DNA of 64,000 nt, from NCBI RefSeq assembly GCF_002102355.1, contig NZ_LQPT01000070.1, positions 122,114 to 186,113 on the forward strand, written 5' to 3'. Of this stretch, positions 44,137-52,482 are shown in pieces. Position numbers and translations under genes: made by a program. How positions within the stretch are numbered: position 1 is the stretch's first letter; each line of letters begins with the position of its first letter. The notes below the pieces were generated by a model. That model made no database searches. It was not told where the DNA came from and saw only the letters and a program-made list of their open reading frames with translations. This stretch comes from Mycobacterium sherrisii (GTDB taxonomy: Bacteria > Actinomycetota > Actinomycetes > Mycobacteriales > Mycobacteriaceae).

Positions 44137-44879
44137 TGGCCGGTTGCCTCGCGTAGGTGCTCGATCGCGCCGCGGCGCAGCGCCTGCGACTCGGCGGCCA
44201 GGGTGATCATCTGGAAGCCCAGCTGCGCCATAGCGTGCCCGGTTTCACCGTCATTGGCATGTATGCCGGTGACCAGGCCGGCCTGTGCGGCGACCCGATG
44301 GATGCGCACGATCGCGTTCAGCACGTCGGGGTGGCGGGCGGTCCCGACGGGCGGGTGGCCCATCGAGATCGCCAGATCGGCGGGCCCGACGTAGATTCCG
44401 GTCAGACCGCCGACCGCGCAGATCTCGGCGAGCCGGTCGACGGCCGCCGCGGTCTCGATCATCGCGAACACACTCACCCTGGCTTCGTGCGCGGCCGGGT
44501 CCGGGCCGAGGGCGGCGCGCAGGGGACCGAAACTGCGGACGCCGCGCGGCGGGTAACGGGTGGCGGCCACGGCCGCCGCGGCCTGCTCGGCCGACTCGAT
44601 CATCGCGATGAGGACGGCGTCGGCGCCGGCGTCAAGCACCCGGCCGATCGGGGCCGCGTCGGCGTTGGGTAGGCGCACCACGGTGGTGATTCGGACGTGC
44701 TCGAGACAGCGCAGCAAGCCGGCGATGTCGGCGTCGTCGAGGTAGCCGTGCTGGGCATCGAAGCCCACGTAATCGTACCCGGCACGCGCGAATTCCTGCG
44801 GCCCGATCAGCGTCGGCCCGGTGATCCAACCACCCCAGATCGGGGTGGTCGCGCTGCGCACCGCGCCGAACGCGCTCAC
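44133..44879 (-). CDS. HpcH/HpaI-family aldolase
   Basis: A 248-residue class II pyruvate aldolase. Active-site segments are 'YDYVGFDAQHGYLDDADIA' (the catalytic His), 'VRLPNADAAPIGRVLDAGAD' and 'GIYVGPADLAISMG' with metal-binding Glu in 'FAMIETAAAV'. Relatives cleave 4-hydroxy-2-keto acids to pyruvate and an aldehyde at the end of aromatic and other catabolic routes; the substrate here is unknown. GTG at 44879 overlaps the dehydrogenase stop. An aldehyde product could pass to the adjacent dehydrogenase, which is inference. Confidence 0.88.
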   Translation of the reverse strand: MSAFGAVRSATTPIWGGWITGPTLIGPQEFARAGYDYVGFDAQHGYLDDADIAGLLRCLEHVRITTVVRLPNADAAPIGRVLDAGADAVLIAMIESAEQAAAAVAATRYPPRGVRSFGPLRAALGPDPAAHEARVSVFAMIETAAAVDRLAEICAVGGLTGIYVGPADLAISMGHPPVGTARHPDVLNAIVRIHRVAAQAGLVTGIHANDGETGHAMAQLGFQMITLAAESQALRRGAIEHLREATGQ

Positions 44880-45844
44880 GACGCGATCGCGATCTTCACC
44901 CGCTCGGCGACCGGCCGGCAGGCCAGCTCGAAGGCGCCCTGGACGTCGTGAACGCCGAAGGTGTGCGTGAGGTAGCGGCCGAGCAACTCGGGATGGTCGG
45001 CGGCGAACTTGCCGGCGTCCTCGAGCATCCGTCGCCGGTCAAGCGTCACACCGGATTTCAGCGTCAGGTTGTTGCGCAGCATGAGACGCATGTTAACCGG
45101 ATACGCCTCGTCGTCGGCGACCCCGAAGTAGAACACGGTGCCGCCGGGAGCGGCGGCCGCAATAGCATGACCCAGCGTGGCGACTTGATGTCCGACGGCC
45201 TCGATCACGACATCGGCGCGGTCGCTGGGCGAAAGCTGATCGACCCACCGGTCGCTGGTGGCCCGTACCATGTCGTCGACGCCGAAAGTTGTTGCCAGAC
45301 TTCGCCGGTCGACAGGATCCACGCCGGTGACGCGGCGGGCGCCGGCCGCCTTGGCGAGATAGGAGAACAGCAGACCGATCGAGCCCTGACCGATGACCGC
45401 GACGTGCCGGCCGGCCAGGTCGGGCAGTTGCTCACACGCGTAGAGCACGCATGCCAGCGGCTGCAGCCCGACCGCCTGCGCGGGCAACAGCGCCGGATCG
45501 TAGGGCGCCAGGCCGTCGCCATGGCTGATCACCCGCTCCATCAGGCCGTCGAAACCGGAGGCCCAGCCCACCACGCGATCGCCGGGCCGGTGGTCGGGAT
45601 GCCGGCTGGCGATCACCTCGCCGGCCACCTCGTGAATCGGGAACCCGTCCTTCTCCGCCGCGCTGACGCCGTCATCACCAGGCAGCCTGCCCTTGGCGCC
45701 GCGAAAGGCCGGCAGATCGCTGCCGCACACCCCGGCGGCCAAGAACCGCAGCAGGACCTGACCGTCGGTGAGCTGCTCGGCGGTCTTCTCGGCGATGGCG
45801 GTCCTCTCGAACTGATACGGCGCGACGATCCGGTAGGACCACAC
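44876..45844 (-). CDS. Zinc-type alcohol dehydrogenase-like protein (MDR)
   Basis: A 322-residue medium-chain dehydrogenase. The catalytic zinc Cys is in 'AAGVCGSDLPAFRG' and the nucleotide fold reads 'VAVIGQGSIGLLFSYLAKAA'. The four-Cys structural zinc loop is not visible and the usual GHE is 'IHEVAGEV', so this is a short MDR variant. It would interconvert an alcohol and a carbonyl with NAD(P). GTG at 45844 follows the P450 stop by 1 nt. The C-terminus ends 'ACRPVAERVKIAIAS' and its stop overlaps the aldolase start. Confidence 0.85.
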   Translation of the reverse strand: MWSYRIVAPYQFERTAIAEKTAEQLTDGQVLLRFLAAGVCGSDLPAFRGAKGRLPGDDGVSAAEKDGFPIHEVAGEVIASRHPDHRPGDRVVGWASGFDGLMERVISHGDGLAPYDPALLPAQAVGLQPLACVLYACEQLPDLAGRHVAVIGQGSIGLLFSYLAKAAGARRVTGVDPVDRRSLATTFGVDDMVRATSDRWVDQLSPSDRADVVIEAVGHQVATLGHAIAAAAPGGTVFYFGVADDEAYPVNMRLMLRNNLTLKSGVTLDRRRMLEDAGKFAADHPELLGRYLTHTFGVHDVQGAFELACRPVAERVKIAIAS

Positions 45845-45845
45845 C

Positions 45846-47081
45846 TCAGACCTCCACCGGGATGCTGTTCCATCCCCACTGGAAACTGGACGGCGGCCGG
45901 GTGGCAGCCCGGCCGTTGATCGCGAAATCGGAGACTCGTCTGAGCCATTCCTGCACCAGCACAGTCACTTCCAGTCGAGCCAAATGAAAGCCGATGCAGA
46001 AATGCTGGCCGCGGCCGAAGACCAGTGAGCGGGTGATGGGCCGATTCCAGACGAACTCGTCGGGGTTTACGTACTCCCGCTCGTCGCGGTTGGCCGAGGC
46101 CAGCAGGGTGATCACCCGTTGGCCGTGGTGGATGGTCTGGCCGTGGATGGTGAAGGGCCGCCGCGCAGTTCGGGCGAACCATTGCGCGGGCGCGCAGTAC
46201 CGCAGCATCTCCTCCCTGGCCACCGGCACGGTGGCGGCGGGGTCGGCGCGCACGGCGGCGCACTGCTCGGGCCGCAGACTGAGCTCCCACAGCCCGTGGG
46301 AGACGATCTTCGGCACGGTTTCGGTGCCGCCGATGAAGATGCACAGCATTTGCGTTGCGGCTTCCACGTCGGACAGGGCGCTGCCGTCGGGCAGTCGGTA
46401 CCCGAGCAGACCGTCCACCACCGGCAACGGGCGCCCGGACTGGTCGGCTCGGCGCCGCCGTACCACCGGGATCAGGTATTCCAGGTAATTGGGACGGGCC
46501 TGCGCGGTGTCGACGCCCTCACCGGGCGCGGTCAGGCTCCCGGCATTGACGGCGGCCAGCACCTGCGGCGCGAGTTCGGTTGCGATGCCCAATAAGTCGC
46601 AGACCATTGAGGCCGCCACGATGCGGCCGTAGTCCTGGGTCAGGTCGAACGACCCTTGCGGTAGCAACTCGTCGAGACGCTCGTTGGCCAACTCCCGGAT
46701 CCGGGCCGCCAACCCGGCGACCGAGCGGGGCCGCAGCGGCGCCGAGTGCGCTCGCCGGATCTCGCTGTACAGGTCGGTGTCGAACACCGCGTGAAAGGGC
46801 AAGGGGTGCAACGGCGGATCCTCTACCGGCCCGCTGTTGTGCTTGGCCAGCACCGCCGCGGAGGGCAGCGTTCCCTCCGACGCCACGAAGGTTCCGTCGT
46901 TGAGCTCGAGCACCTGCCAGATGTCCTCGAACCGGGACAGCGCGAAGGTGTCCCATTGCGGCATGTAGTAGACGGGATACCGGTCGCGCAGAATTCGGTA
47001 GTACGGCAACGGGTTTGCCATCACGTCCGCGTCGAACGGATCGTAGGCGAAGGCCGGGTCCGCCGATGTCGGTGCGGTCAC
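45846..47081 (-). CDS. Cytochrome P450
   Basis: A 411-residue soluble bacterial P450. The I-helix is 'MLCIFIGGTETVPKIVSHGL' (the usual acidic-Thr pair is TET), the K-helix ExxR lies in 'AREEMLRYCAP', and the haem loop is 'VFGRGQHFCIGFHLARLEV', with the Cys thiolate ligand. It needs a ferredoxin and reductase, which are not encoded nearby. GTG at 47081 overlaps the preceding gene stop as GTGA; the frame is open further upstream without homology. It is the oxygenase of the leftward catabolic unit, so it probably starts attack on the substrate. I cannot assign a CYP family. Confidence 0.93.
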   Translation of the reverse strand: MTAPTSADPAFAYDPFDADVMANPLPYYRILRDRYPVYYMPQWDTFALSRFEDIWQVLELNDGTFVASEGTLPSAAVLAKHNSGPVEDPPLHPLPFHAVFDTDLYSEIRRAHSAPLRPRSVAGLAARIRELANERLDELLPQGSFDLTQDYGRIVAASMVCDLLGIATELAPQVLAAVNAGSLTAPGEGVDTAQARPNYLEYLIPVVRRRRADQSGRPLPVVDGLLGYRLPDGSALSDVEAATQMLCIFIGGTETVPKIVSHGLWELSLRPEQCAAVRADPAATVPVAREEMLRYCAPAQWFARTARRPFTIHGQTIHHGQRVITLLASANRDEREYVNPDEFVWNRPITRSLVFGRGQHFCIGFHLARLEVTVLVQEWLRRVSDFAINGRAATRPPSSFQWGWNSIPVEV

Positions 47082-47782
47082 TGCAGGGGTGAGGGCGGTA
47101 GGGCTTGCAGGATCGAATCTTCCCAGCCGTCGCGCAGGGCCGGCGCCACGCTCATCCAGGTGACGATCTCGGCCGGCGGGCTTTCCTGCCACGACGGGTA
47201 GTGGTTGGCGAAGCACTCCCAGCCGCCGTCCAACGCCCAGTAGTGGATGACCTCGTTGTAGCGAAACGTGGTGGTGAACGAGCCCAGCCAGCGTTTGCCG
47301 GTGCGCTCCGACCACGGTACGTAGAGGCGCTCCAGCTCGCGGATGTAGTCGTCTTGGCGGCCCGGCTTGGTCTGCATGATCTCTTGAATCACCAGTGGCG
47401 CAGTGAAATTGGCCTCGCGCAGCTGTGTCAGGGTCTTGTTGCTGGGGCCGGGATACATGATCCGTCCCTCACCGGAGGCGCCAATCTCGGTCAGATAGGC
47501 CGACCAGTTGCCCGCCGCGGACTCGTGACTTCCGCCTCGGGACTGGGCCGCGCCGATCCGCGCGTAGTCGGCGAACCCGTCGATCTCCCAGATGATCGTC
47601 ACCTGCGGCCAGTGCCCGTTGTACGGCGTGGTTTCCCAGATCGCAAACAGCCGCGCCCCGAGCTGATCCATCATCGGTCGATAGGTATCGGCGAAGACCT
47701 CAGTGAATCGGTCGCCGGATCCGCAGCCCAGCGAAATCGTCTCGTGCAGGTAGAGCAGGGTGTGGCGATAGTACTTCTTCAT
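47078..47782 (-). CDS. Unrecognised protein, possibly dimeric alpha-beta barrel (NIPSNAP-like)
   Basis: A 234-residue cytoplasmic protein without signal or membrane segment. It begins 'MKKYYRHTLLYLHETISLGC' and has two similar-looking halves: 'FAIWETTPYNGHWPQVTIIW' in the first and 'RWLGSFTTTFRYNEVIHYWA' in the second, each followed by an aromatic-rich helix ('DGFADYARIGAAQ', 'GGWECFANHYPSWQ'). This two-repeat pattern suggests a duplicated ferredoxin-like barrel of the NIPSNAP type, but I am not certain. It lies directly upstream of and overlaps the P450 gene. A possible role is in handling or isomerising the P450 substrate; unknown. Confidence 0.6.
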   Translation of the reverse strand: MKKYYRHTLLYLHETISLGCGSGDRFTEVFADTYRPMMDQLGARLFAIWETTPYNGHWPQVTIIWEIDGFADYARIGAAQSRGGSHESAAGNWSAYLTEIGASGEGRIMYPGPSNKTLTQLREANFTAPLVIQEIMQTKPGRQDDYIRELERLYVPWSERTGKRWLGSFTTTFRYNEVIHYWALDGGWECFANHYPSWQESPPAEIVTWMSVAPALRDGWEDSILQALPPSPLQ

Positions 47783-48351
47783 CAGTCCAGCCGGACCGGA
47801 TCTGACCCGGGACCCGCGCTACTCGCTTCGCACAGCAGCGTCTCGGTGGGTTCGACCAGGGCGCAAGGGATCCCGGCCGCGGCCAGGGCGTAGCTCTTGA
47901 ATCGTTGTGCCGCCGCGCTGAGCACGTGCTGGGCCCGTGTCATGCTGCGGTTGACACCCAATGGCCACCCCTGGCCCCACAGGGCGACCTCGGTCAGGCG
48001 GTCGTCCAGCGAGGCGAACACTCGGTCACGTACCCGTGGATCCGCGGCGAACGCCTCGGCGCTGACGGCCAGGGTCTGGCTCGGGGACTCGGTCACCTCG
48101 TCGTCGGAAACGGAATCGGCCACCCGGAGGCCGAGGATGCGCAGCGGCCGAGTATCGCAGCTGCCGGGCAACAGCACGGTCACCTCCCAGCCCGCCATGC
48201 TCCGGTCGTAGAGCCATCCGCCGGCCGCGTGCACGACGTCGACGGCGCTCGCCGCGACCACGTCCAGGCGGTAGCGCAGGCATTCACCTCGGCTGGCCGG
48301 CACGGCACCGGCGTGCCTGCTCGGGCTGATGTCGAACGTCGGAGTGACCAT
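47782..48351 (-). CDS. Unrecognised 189-residue protein, first gene of the P450 unit
   Basis: I do not recognise this protein. It has no signal peptide or membrane helix. Notable segments are 'AVDVVHAAGGWLYDRSMAGW', 'VTVLLPGSCDTRPLRILGLR' and a C-terminal 'AQHVLSAAAQRFKSYALAAA'. ATG at 48351 is the start, and its stop overlaps the next ATG as TGATG, so it is translationally coupled to the unknown gene and the P450. A copy of the 26-bp repeated element lies 125 nt upstream. Coupling suggests it works with the pathway rather than being spurious. Confidence 0.65.
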   Translation of the reverse strand: MVTPTFDISPSRHAGAVPASRGECLRYRLDVVAASAVDVVHAAGGWLYDRSMAGWEVTVLLPGSCDTRPLRILGLRVADSVSDDEVTESPSQTLAVSAEAFAADPRVRDRVFASLDDRLTEVALWGQGWPLGVNRSMTRAQHVLSAAAQRFKSYALAAAGIPCALVEPTETLLCEASSAGPGSDPVRLD

Positions 48352-48475
48352 CGAATCCGTTCCTCACCGCCACACCGAGGAGTGCGTGGGCTCCAAGGCA
48401 GCTGCAGCGCTTGTCATGGGCTCTGAAAAGGGCTGGCGCCGCCTCACACCCGGTGACGCGGCTCACCGCACAGCG

Positions 48476-48501
48476 TGACACTTCGGTCGGATTTTGTAAA
48501 G
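48476..48501. promoter_or_regulatory. 26-bp repeated element, site 1 (upstream of the P450 unit)
   Basis: TGACACTT-N9-TTTGTAAAG, located 125 nt before the first gene of the leftward P450 unit. The preceding flank GCTCACCGCACAGCG (48461-48475) is also shared with site 2 apart from one base. The ends form an imperfect dyad (TnACA...TGTnA), which fits an operator. Confidence 0.65.
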
Positions 48502-48515
48502 GTTCTGCGGAGCAG

Positions 48516-49685
48516 TCAGCAGTCGCGTCGGGCCTTGAGTTCAGCCAGGATTTCCTCGGTGTGCTGGCCCAACTGCGGGGCCACGGCGCGGGGTGCCCAC
48601 GGCGTGCCGTGGAAGTCCGCCGGGGTCGCGACCATGGCGACACCGGCTTCGCCGTCGGGCACGTCGACGATGCCGCCAGCGGCGTGAAACTGCTCGTCGG
48701 CCACCACGTCTTCTAGCGAATTAATCGGTGACCAGAAGAAATCCGGTTCCGTCGCGAACGTCTCGGCCCATTCGTCCAGGGCGCGGGTCGCAAAGATCGC
48801 GTCCAACTCGGCGATCAGCTCGGGACCGTTGGCGAACCGGGCCTGCGCGTCGCTGAATCTCGGATCGTCGATCCAGTCGGGCCGGTTGACCACACGGCAC
48901 AGCGGCGGCCAGTGCCGGTCGCCTTCCAGGCCGACGATCCAGAACCGCCGACCGTCGCCCGCCGCGTAGTTGTTCATGCACGGATTGCCCATCGTTTCGC
49001 GCTCTCCGACTGCGATGGGTTGACCGGTCAGCAGATAGGTGTTCAGGTCGAAGCTCACCGTGTAGGCGCCCTGGCGGTACAGGGAGGTGGTGACCAGCTG
49101 CCCCGTTCCGGTGCGTTCGCGGGCGAGCAGCGCCGCGCAGATCGCCGCGGCCAGCGTCATTCCGGCCGAGTGATCGCCCATGCCGCCACGCTGGAACGGC
49201 GGCGTCTGGCCGGGCCGGGTGAGCAGGTGTGCCAGCCCGGCCCGCGACCAGAATGCGGCGACGTCGTAGGCGGCGCGCTCGGCGTCGGGACCGGTCTCCC
49301 CGTACCCGGTGATCAGGCCGTAGACCAGGCGGGGGTGGTGCGCGGATAGCGATTCGTAGTCCAGGCCGAGACGGTGCAAGGCGCCGGGACGGACGTTGGT
49401 CACGAAAACGTCTGCCTCGGCCAGCAATTCGAAAGCGATGCCTCGGCCCTCGTCGCTGGTGAGGTCCAGCACGATGCTGCGCTTGTTGCGGTTGTCCATC
49501 TCGAACGGCGGGTTGAGGCCCAGGTCGCAGCCCAGCATCCGGCCGAACATCCGTCCCGGATCGCCGGCCGGCGGCTCGATCTTGATGACGTCGGCGCCCC
49601 AGTCGGCCAAAATGGCACTGGCGGCCGGACCAGCCACCCACACTCCGAGTTCGACGACCTTGAGGCCTGCTACCGGTCCTGCCAT
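48516..49685 (-). CDS. Family III CoA-transferase (CaiB/BaiF)
   Basis: A 389-residue CoA-transferase. The start 'AGLKVVELGVWVAGPAASAI' followed by 'LADWGADVIKIEPPAGD' is the family signature, and the catalytic Asp is expected in 'ERAAYDVAAFWSRAGLAHLL'. These enzymes move CoA between carboxylic acids, for example to activate a substrate at the expense of another acyl-CoA. Length is usual. ATG at 49685 is clear. It lies between the secreted repeat protein and the P450 unit on the same strand, with 164 nt before the next gene, so it may be separately transcribed. Confidence 0.9.
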   Translation of the reverse strand: MAGPVAGLKVVELGVWVAGPAASAILADWGADVIKIEPPAGDPGRMFGRMLGCDLGLNPPFEMDNRNKRSIVLDLTSDEGRGIAFELLAEADVFVTNVRPGALHRLGLDYESLSAHHPRLVYGLITGYGETGPDAERAAYDVAAFWSRAGLAHLLTRPGQTPPFQRGGMGDHSAGMTLAAAICAALLARERTGTGQLVTTSLYRQGAYTVSFDLNTYLLTGQPIAVGERETMGNPCMNNYAAGDGRRFWIVGLEGDRHWPPLCRVVNRPDWIDDPRFSDAQARFANGPELIAELDAIFATRALDEWAETFATEPDFFWSPINSLEDVVADEQFHAAGGIVDVPDGEAGVAMVATPADFHGTPWAPRAVAPQLGQHTEEILAELKARRDC

Positions 49686-49770
49686 GGCTATGTTCCTACT
49701 CCGTGCCGTCCCTGTCGCCGTGCTGCGGGTCGGTGCAGCGCGGGGACAGGGGTGACGAGCGTGGGAGTGA

Positions 49771-50253
49771 TTAGAGGCCCGGCCACGGGCCCAGTGGCGC
49801 CGGATTGGCCGCCGGAGCCTGGTTCAGGACGGGCAGGCCGGGAGTGCCACCGAACCCCGGAGCGCCACCGAGACCAGGCACGCCACCCAGGCCCGGGGCA
49901 CCGCCCAGGCCCGGGGCCCCGCCCAGGCCTTGCAACCCAAACGGCATCTGGCCGTTGGCTAGTGAGGCGATCATACCCGGGCACTGTGACTGAATCGCCA
50001 TGCCGGCGACCATGCTGACGATGCCGGGCGGAAGACCGGAGCTGCCGGACAACTGCGAGGCGATGGACGCCAGGGTGGCGCCCGGCTTCACCAGCATCGG
50101 ACAGATCGACTGTCCGATCGCGGTGAGCGAGCCGGTGGGCGGGTCGGCGTGCGCCGGCCCGCCCGCCCCGACCGCGGATAGTCCCAGTGTCAAAGCGAGC
50201 GCCGGAACCGCCGCCCCAACGGCGGCGCGGCGGCGGTTGGTCAGTGCTGTCAT
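49771..50253 (-). CDS. Secreted Gly/Pro-rich repeat protein
   Basis: A 160-residue exported protein. A signal peptide ('AAVGAAVPALALTLGLSAVG', cleavage near AHA-DPP) is followed by a small domain with two cysteines ('GQSICPMLV', 'MAIQSQCPGM') that may form a disulphide, and a C-terminal run of imperfect GGAPGL/GGVPGL repeats (about residues 108-142). I do not recognise the family; small two-Cys mycobacterial secreted proteins with Pro/Gly tails are common at the envelope. ATG at 50253 has GGGGGG(A) upstream. A 328-nt AT-rich gap precedes it. Confidence 0.75.
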   Translation of the reverse strand: MTALTNRRRAAVGAAVPALALTLGLSAVGAGGPAHADPPTGSLTAIGQSICPMLVKPGATLASIASQLSGSSGLPPGIVSMVAGMAIQSQCPGMIASLANGQMPFGLQGLGGAPGLGGAPGLGGVPGLGGAPGFGGTPGLPVLNQAPAANPAPLGPWPGL

Positions 50254-50581
50254 TCGTCCCCCCGGTTAATTGTCAAGAATTGCTAACTGCATTCATTTCG
50301 CTTCGATAACAATGGGGGTTTTTTGTCACGTTTACGACACGTTTAGGTCAAGCTTTGTGATCTGCCTGTTTCCTTATCGTTGTCTCAAATGCATTGCTTC
50401 GCTTTGTTATTTGCTGCAAGCCGTCAATATGTCCCCGTTCACCCACGCGGCGTCTGTGCGGCATTTGCACATTGCCCATATCGAGACGGCGGCAACCACC
50501 GATGTCGGTTAGGGCCTTATTTTTCGAAGCTTTTCCGGGCGGCCCCGCTGCGGCCGTGGCTGACGCCTTAACCTGGGCATC
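50254..50581. other. AT-rich divergent intergenic region
   Basis: These 328 bases separate the secreted protein (leftward) and the DUF427 gene (rightward) and are the most AT-rich stretch of this part of the window (for example 50270-50420). A TTGACAATT is present on the minus strand near 50270, too close to the start to be its -35. No gene, hairpin terminator or operator was convincing. Confidence 0.5.
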
Positions 50582-51247
50582 ATGAGTTTGGTCGCCGGAC
50601 ATGGCCCGCTCAGCCGCGAACCGGCCGGGCGGTTTTCTCCCCCGCTGCCTGGCGAGGTCGTCTATATCGAGCCGCATCCGCGCCGCGTGCAGGCGCTGCG
50701 GGGCGGGCGTCCGGTGATCGACACCGAGGAAGTGCTGCTGGTGCATCGGCGGGGGTGCCCCCTGAGCTACCTGTTTCGCGCCGAGGACGTCGGCGATCTG
50801 CCGGCCGAACCCGAGCCGGCGGCACCGGGTTTCGTACACGTGCCGTGGGACGCGGTCGACACCTGGGTGGAGGAAGGCCGCGAGCTCGTGCACTACCCGC
50901 CCAATCCCTACCACCGGGTGGACTGCCGGCCGACCACACGCCGCCTGCGCGTCCGGCTCGGGGGCACCACGCTGGTCGACACCGACGACACCGTCATCGT
51001 GTTCGAGACCGCGCTGGCCCCGCGACTCTATGTGCACCCGTCACGTGTTCGCACCGAGCTGCTGCGCCGCTCGCAGACGGTGACCTACTGCAACTACAAG
51101 GGTCACGCGACGTACTGGTCGGCGGGCGAGGTCGAGGACGTCGCCTGGAGTTACCCGGATCCGCCGCCGGAAAGCCTTCCCATCAAAGGGTTTTTCAGCT
51201 TCGATGAGTCCAAGGCGGAGGTAATCGCGCAGCTACCCGCTTCTTGA
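50582..51247 (+). CDS. Tandem DUF427 domain protein
   Basis: A 221-residue cytoplasmic protein with two DUF427-type repeats. The first contains 'PRRVQALRGGRPVIDTEEVL' and 'RAEDVGDLP'; the second contains 'TRRLRVRLGGTTLVDTDDTV' and 'LYVHPSRV', ending with the family motif 'YCNYKGHATYW'. DUF427 proteins are widespread and of unknown function, though some are enzyme-like. ATG at 50582 fits the family. It converges on the acyl-CoA dehydrogenase gene. There is no clear link to the neighbouring catabolic genes. Confidence 0.88.
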   Translation: MSLVAGHGPLSREPAGRFSPPLPGEVVYIEPHPRRVQALRGGRPVIDTEEVLLVHRRGCPLSYLFRAEDVGDLPAEPEPAAPGFVHVPWDAVDTWVEEGRELVHYPPNPYHRVDCRPTTRRLRVRLGGTTLVDTDDTVIVFETALAPRLYVHPSRVRTELLRRSQTVTYCNYKGHATYWSAGEVEDVAWSYPDPPPESLPIKGFFSFDESKAEVIAQLPAS

Positions 51248-51300
51248 CACCGCGAGACTGCGACAGGCGACGCATTTCGCCCGAGCAGGGACGGCGATAG

Positions 51301-52482
51301 TTACCGTCTCGCGGCAGGACTGGGGCGGCCGAGCTTCAGCTCGTGCTGGGCGATCATGTTGCGGAACACCTCCAGGGTGCCGCCGTAGATCCCGGCGGGT
51401 ACACCGTGGCGGAAGATGAACTCGATGGCCCCATTGTCGGCGGAACCCGTGGTGTCGGTGGGCAATGCCGACGCCGTCCCAAGCATGTCCATCAATTCCG
51501 GCGACACCTCGCGCATGGTCTGGATCAGCGCCACCCGTCCGTACATGCCCGGCGTCGACAGCGCCGCCTCGATTCGCGCCAAGCTGCGCCCGAGCCGGTA
51601 CTTCGTCGACTCGTCGTCGATTGGGCGCCGCCCGTCGGTGTCCGGTGCAGACAGCACCGCGGCAACCCCATCGGCCGCCTCGGCCATCAAGTTGCCGTGC
51701 TCGGACATCATCGAAATGTTCTGCAGCCCATGGGTTTGCGGTTCGGCGATGCCGTGCTCGGCGTCGAGGGCGAACCGCATCACCGTCCAGCCCCCGTTGA
51801 CCTCGCCGATCCGGTGGTGATCGTCGACCCGCACATCGCTGTAGTACACGATGTTGGTGCGGTCTCCGTCGAGCGTGCGGATGCCCTGAATCTCGATGCC
51901 CGGCGAATCCAGGGGCACCAGAAACATGGTCAGGTTCTTGTGCTTACGTCCCTGCGGGTCGGTGTTGGTGAGCAGGAAGACGTACTGGGCGTTCTGCGCG
52001 TTGGAGGTGAACATCTTCGACCCGTTGATGACCCAGCCGTCCCCGTCCCGGACGGCCCGGGTCTTGCACGTCGCGACGTCGGAACCGCCCTCGGGTTCGG
52101 TGTAGCCCAGGCACAACCGGATTTCGCCGGCCAGCACCCCCGGCAGCACCGCGTCGACGAGTGCGGGAGCCCCGAATTGCTTGACCAGTCGCGCGACGAC
52201 GGCGGTGGTGCCCCAGTGGTACCAGGGCGTGTGGGCCCGACCGATCTCGAGGTGAAAGATCCGCCGGCGCACCGGATCGAATCCACCTTCGGGTTCTAGC
52301 AAAAAGTCCGAGGAAAGATAACCCGCTGCGCCCAGCGCCAAATGTACTGGCTCGCTGAAGTTTTCACCCGTCTCGCGGTCTCGCCGGCGCACCTCGTCGG
52401 TGACGTGTTCGGCGACGAACGCCCGGGTCTGGTCGAAGAACTCCTGTTCCTCGGGCGAGAGTTCGACACGGGAGAAGTCCAT
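51301..52482 (-). CDS. Acyl-CoA dehydrogenase
   Basis: A 393-residue flavoenzyme of the acyl-CoA dehydrogenase family. It begins 'MDFSRVELSPEEQEFFDQTR', has the FAD/substrate loop 'LCLGYTEPEGGSDVATCKTR' and 'WVINGSKMFTSNAQNAQYVF', and the C-terminal 'GIYGGTLEVFRNMIAQHELK'. It introduces a double bond alpha-beta to a CoA thioester. The catalytic Glu is not obvious by eye, as in several mycobacterial FadE proteins. ATG at 52482 overlaps the preceding stop. It is third in a leftward unit with a thioesterase and an F420-type oxidoreductase. Confidence 0.92.
   Translation of the reverse strand: MDFSRVELSPEEQEFFDQTRAFVAEHVTDEVRRRDRETGENFSEPVHLALGAAGYLSSDFLLEPEGGFDPVRRRIFHLEIGRAHTPWYHWGTTAVVARLVKQFGAPALVDAVLPGVLAGEIRLCLGYTEPEGGSDVATCKTRAVRDGDGWVINGSKMFTSNAQNAQYVFLLTNTDPQGRKHKNLTMFLVPLDSPGIEIQGIRTLDGDRTNIVYYSDVRVDDHHRIGEVNGGWTVMRFALDAEHGIAEPQTHGLQNISMMSEHGNLMAEAADGVAAVLSAPDTDGRRPIDDESTKYRLGRSLARIEAALSTPGMYGRVALIQTMREVSPELMDMLGTASALPTDTTGSADNGAIEFIFRHGVPAGIYGGTLEVFRNMIAQHELKLGRPSPAARR

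Noticed and set aside
50270-50512. An 80-codon open frame in the AT-rich gap
   Set aside because: No ribosome site, no family features and unusual codons for this genome; it is likely chance.
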